Part shown: positions 62,060 to 64,000 of the stretch, piece by piece
Layout of the letters: each line of letters starts with the position of its first letter
Position numbering within the stretch: the stretch's first letter is position 1
The notes under the pieces: model-generated
What the model was told of the DNA's origin: nothing
What the model saw: only the letters and a program-made list of their open reading frames with translations
Database searches by the model: none
Translations under genes and position numbers: made by a program
DNA from: Anoxybacillus tepidamans PS2
GTDB taxonomy: Bacteria > Bacillota > Bacilli > Bacillales > Anoxybacillaceae
NCBI RefSeq assembly: GCF_000620165.1
Contig: NZ_JHVN01000014.1
Location: 20,904-84,903 of the forward strand
Length of the DNA: 64,000 nucleotides
Direction: 5' to 3'

Positions 62060-62392
62060 AAAAGCAAAAGGATGTCCCGAAAGTATTCGCATAACGCTCG
62101 CTTTCGGGGCTTCTTTTTGTCGAAAAAACCAAGAAAACGGTTCCCTTTTTAATTTAGAATTTTATAATAACAGTGTCGAAACTACCAGTTGCAAGGAAAT
62201 ATATTTAAATTAAGTTAAAATACGTATTATAAATCAAAAATAGTAATTTGGAATAAATTATGTAAAAATGAAGTACATCTTTCGGTAAAGAACCTTAAAA
62301 GGAAAAAATGGTAATTATTTCACATGTATACAAAACCTTTTTAAGGTAAAATTTGTTATGATACTCTTATAAATCATGGGGAATATGGAATA
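62060..62392. other. Terminator plus AT-rich spacer after the oligoendopeptidase gene
   Basis: The first 60 bp hold the terminator at 62074-62119. The remaining 270 bp are strongly AT-rich, with no gene or recognised RNA. The composition differs from the coding DNA to the left and continues into the broken gene at 62393. Confidence 0.4.
62074..62119 (+). terminator. Intrinsic terminator
   Basis: CCCGAAAG and CTTTCGGGG pair across a 17-nt loop and are followed by CTTCTTTTTG. Confidence 0.75.
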
Positions 62393-62808
62393 ATGAACAA
62401 GAAAGTACTCAAATTCCTTATAAGCTTTACGTTTGTTTTAAGTTTATTTGGAAATACAATAGGAGTAGAGAAAGTTAATGCTTGCTATCCCGCGTATAAA
62501 TGCATGTCTAATGCAGTCATTCCTAAAAATATACCCTAATTTATGAGAGCAAAGACAGGAGAAAAGGCATTTTGATTGGTGGAGTGGTACTTGGAGCAAC
62601 TGGATTCATTGGTACTCCTGCAGCTGTTTTCTCTTTTGTTACAGGGACATATTCAGCTTACAAAGAGACATACAAGTCCTACTTGTCCTTTAGGATGTAT
62701 ATTAAAAAAAGTGATAAGAAAGGATATAGATTTAAGGTTAAGACCGTATTCTATAAGGACACAAACTTTAAAGGAAAGACTAAAACAGTTTATAGTTATG
62801 AGGAATAA
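62393..62808 (+). pseudogene. Secreted small protein with a single-base frameshift
   Basis: The first frame starts MNKKVLKFLISFTFVLSLFG, a signal peptide, has cysteines in ACYPAYKCMS and stops after VIPKNIP. The frame one base over reads LIYESKDRRKGILIGGVVLG straight on and continues to FKGKTKTVYSYEE, ending at 62808. One lost base in the CCC at 62534-62536 would explain this. The rejoined protein is 138 aa with a glycine-rich hydrophobic segment (GGVVLGATGFIGTPAAVFSF) and a basic tail. Family not recognised. The surrounding DNA is unusually AT-rich. Confidence 0.6.
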
Positions 62809-62855
62809 GGAGTGAGGATGATGACTAAGTATTATGTGTTTCATTTTTTAACACA

Positions 62856-62900
62856 TTCACCGAGAAGTCTCCCACCTCTAAATGGAATGTAGGTGGGAGA
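62856..62900 (+). mobile_element. Left-end hairpin of an IS605/IS1341-type (TnpB) element
   Basis: After TTCAC (62856-62860) comes CGAGAAGTCTCCCACCTCT, and CTCCCACCT (62869-62877) pairs with AGGTGGGAG (62891-62899). Similar hairpins at 421-466 and 10955-10988 lie away from any transposase. TTCAC or TTTAC before CGAGAAG may be the target sequence kept at the left end. The element continues beyond the window. Confidence 0.6.
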
Positions 62901-62984
62901 TGAATCGGGCGTTTTGGCTTTTCTAAACAGAACGTATGTGCTATAATCGTCTTAGCCAAAATGCAGAGAAAGGGAGGAATGACG

Positions 62985-64000
62985 ATGCTCCGCGGTCAAA
63001 AAGTCGCCTTTCGTGCCTCCAAGAGGGATCTCGAACGGCTGGTGGCCTGCAATCGGGAGTCGGCCCGCGTCTGGAATGAGTGCCTCCGGCTCGCGAAAGA
63101 ATACTTCCTTCAACACGGCCGCCGCATCTCGAAAAGCGAGCTGCAAAAGCACACGAAAGGTCGCTTCCATCTTCACAGCCAGTCGATCCAAGCCGTTTGC
63201 CACAAGTATCTCTTCGCGCGCCAATCAGCCCAAGCCGCCATTCAAAAAGGACTTCACCACGCTCGCTACCCATACAAACAAAAGAAATTTTTCAACACGA
63301 AATGGGCGAAAGATGGGTTCAAAGTGTACGAAAATGGAACCATTGCGTTATCGATGGGTATCCATGATGGAACAAGAGAAGAACCGATCCTCGTCCATGT
63401 CTCCCACTTACCCAAAGGAACGATCAAAGAAATCGAATGTTGTTATAACCATGGTTGGTATTTAGCCATCACCTACGACGACGGTCAAGAAGCAAAAGCG
63501 TATCAACCAGGCCGTTCAGCCGGTGTCGATCTCGGTGAAATTCATACGATCGGCGCCTTTTGTGAAAACGGCCAAGCCCTCTTGATTACAGGGAGAAAGG
63601 TGCGTTCGCTTCATCGACTCCGAAACAAGAAACTCGCCGAAATTCAACGACGACAAGCCAAATGCCAAAAAGGCTCCCGTCGATGGAAGAAATACGAACG
63701 AGCCAAACGATATCTCTTATCCAAATCGGAACGCCAGCTGCGGGATGCGCTTCATAAAACGACGAAGCAATTCGTCGACTGGTGCCTCGCTCAATCCGTG
63801 TCGGACGTATACATCGGAAACGTCGAAGGAATCCAACGAAACACGAGAAAGAAAAAGAAAGTCCACCGGAAGCAAGCACAAAAACTCTCGAATTGGTCCT
63901 TCGGGAAAGTCAAGCAATATCTCGCTTATAAATTAGCCCAACAAGGTATTCGTTTGAAAGAAGTCGACGAATCGTACACGAGTCAGACATGTCCTGTCTG
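62985..64000 (+). CDS. tnpB: TnpB-type RNA-guided nuclease / IS605 OrfB (3' end outside window)
   Basis: An open frame of 338 codons runs to the window edge. It begins MLRGQKVAFRASKRDLERLV, has the RuvC-I aspartate in AGVDLGEIHTIGAF, a basic bridge (RRQAKCQKGSRRWKKYERAK), the RuvC-II glutamate in DVYIGNVEGIQRNTRKKKK, and TSQTCPV at the edge, the start of the zinc finger. The second ATG (62985) has AGGGAGG 7 nt upstream. No tnpA is visible on the left, so this is probably the stand-alone IS1341 type. The reRNA region would lie beyond 64000. Confidence 0.9.
   Translation, partial: MLRGQKVAFRASKRDLERLVACNRESARVWNECLRLAKEYFLQHGRRISKSELQKHTKGRFHLHSQSIQAVCHKYLFARQSAQAAIQKGLHHARYPYKQKKFFNTKWAKDGFKVYENGTIALSMGIHDGTREEPILVHVSHLPKGTIKEIECCYNHGWYLAITYDDGQEAKAYQPGRSAGVDLGEIHTIGAFCENGQALLITGRKVRSLHRLRNKKLAEIQRRQAKCQKGSRRWKKYERAKRYLLSKSERQLRDALHKTTKQFVDWCLAQSVSDVYIGNVEGIQRNTRKKKKVHRKQAQKLSNWSFGKVKQYLAYKLAQQGIRLKEVDESYTSQTCPV

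Noticed and set aside
1..64000. CRISPR array, rRNA or tRNA genes, prophage genes
   Set aside because: No regularly spaced direct repeats, no tRNA-like cloverleaf with TTCGA loop, and no phage structural genes were seen.

Overview
This window reads as chromosomal DNA of a moderately thermophilic, spore-forming Bacillaceae, most likely the Geobacillus / Parageobacillus / Anoxybacillus group. The reasons are the many Bacillus subtilis-type genes (ypmP/Q/R/S, ypgQ/R, yndM, yuiH, brxA, bsaA, ribU, thyA-dfrA, ilvA), strong AGGAGG-type ribosome sites with frequent TTG and GTG starts, small sporulation-type proteins (YjcZ, YuzL), a Pro-Pro endopeptidase of the kind known from Geobacillus, and a Bacillus-style anaerobic cobalamin operon. 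The genus is inferred from gene content; no rRNA or tRNA gene is visible to fix it.

Layout. 1-5 kb: a DUF3889 protein cut by the window edge, then a minus-strand module of an ECF sigma factor, a polytopic membrane protein, an ABC ATPase and two ABC-2 permeases. 5-11 kb: small and broken genes. A GyrI-like gene is disrupted by a 26-bp tandem duplication, and a three-gene operon (small membrane protein plus two GNAT acetyltransferases) has a lesion in every gene. 11-14 kb: yuiH, ribU under an FMN riboswitch, pepT, and a type I toxin-antitoxin locus with a holin-like peptide and a predicted antisense RNA. 14-29 kb: housekeeping genes, including plsY, an rRNA methyltransferase, ypmS/R, SCO1, degV, ilvA, dfrA, thyA, a Pro-Pro endopeptidase, an aminotransferase and brxA. 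30-37 kb: a divergent pair of DUF4183 proteins, then cvfC, ypgQ, bsaA, fhs and metA. 37-40.5 kb: an archipelago of very small genes.

40.5-55.8 kb is the main metabolic unit: 16 tightly packed minus-strand genes (cbiW, a Ni/Co permease, cbiH60, cbiX, cbiJ, cbiC, cbiD, cbiET, cbiL, cbiF, cbiG, cbiA, cbiP, cobT, cobA, btuR). They sit behind a cobalamin riboswitch and an intrinsic terminator. Together they import cobalt, make and methylate the corrin ring by the early-cobalt-insertion route, amidate it, adenosylate it and activate the lower ligand. cbiB, cobU/P and cobS are not in the window.

56-64 kb: rraA, a TIMP-like secreted protein, a GNAT, a decayed cupin gene, topB, a secreted oligoendopeptidase F, a frameshifted secreted-protein gene in AT-rich DNA, and the left end of an IS605/IS1341-type element whose tnpB runs off the window. 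Two tnpB-free hairpins resembling that element's left end lie at about 0.44 and 10.97 kb. No CRISPR array, prophage, rRNA or tRNA was seen. The best candidates for a second look are the sigma-ABC module, the toxin/antisense locus, the set of freshly broken genes, the ribosome-site hairpin before a DUF3892 gene, and the TnpB hairpin family.
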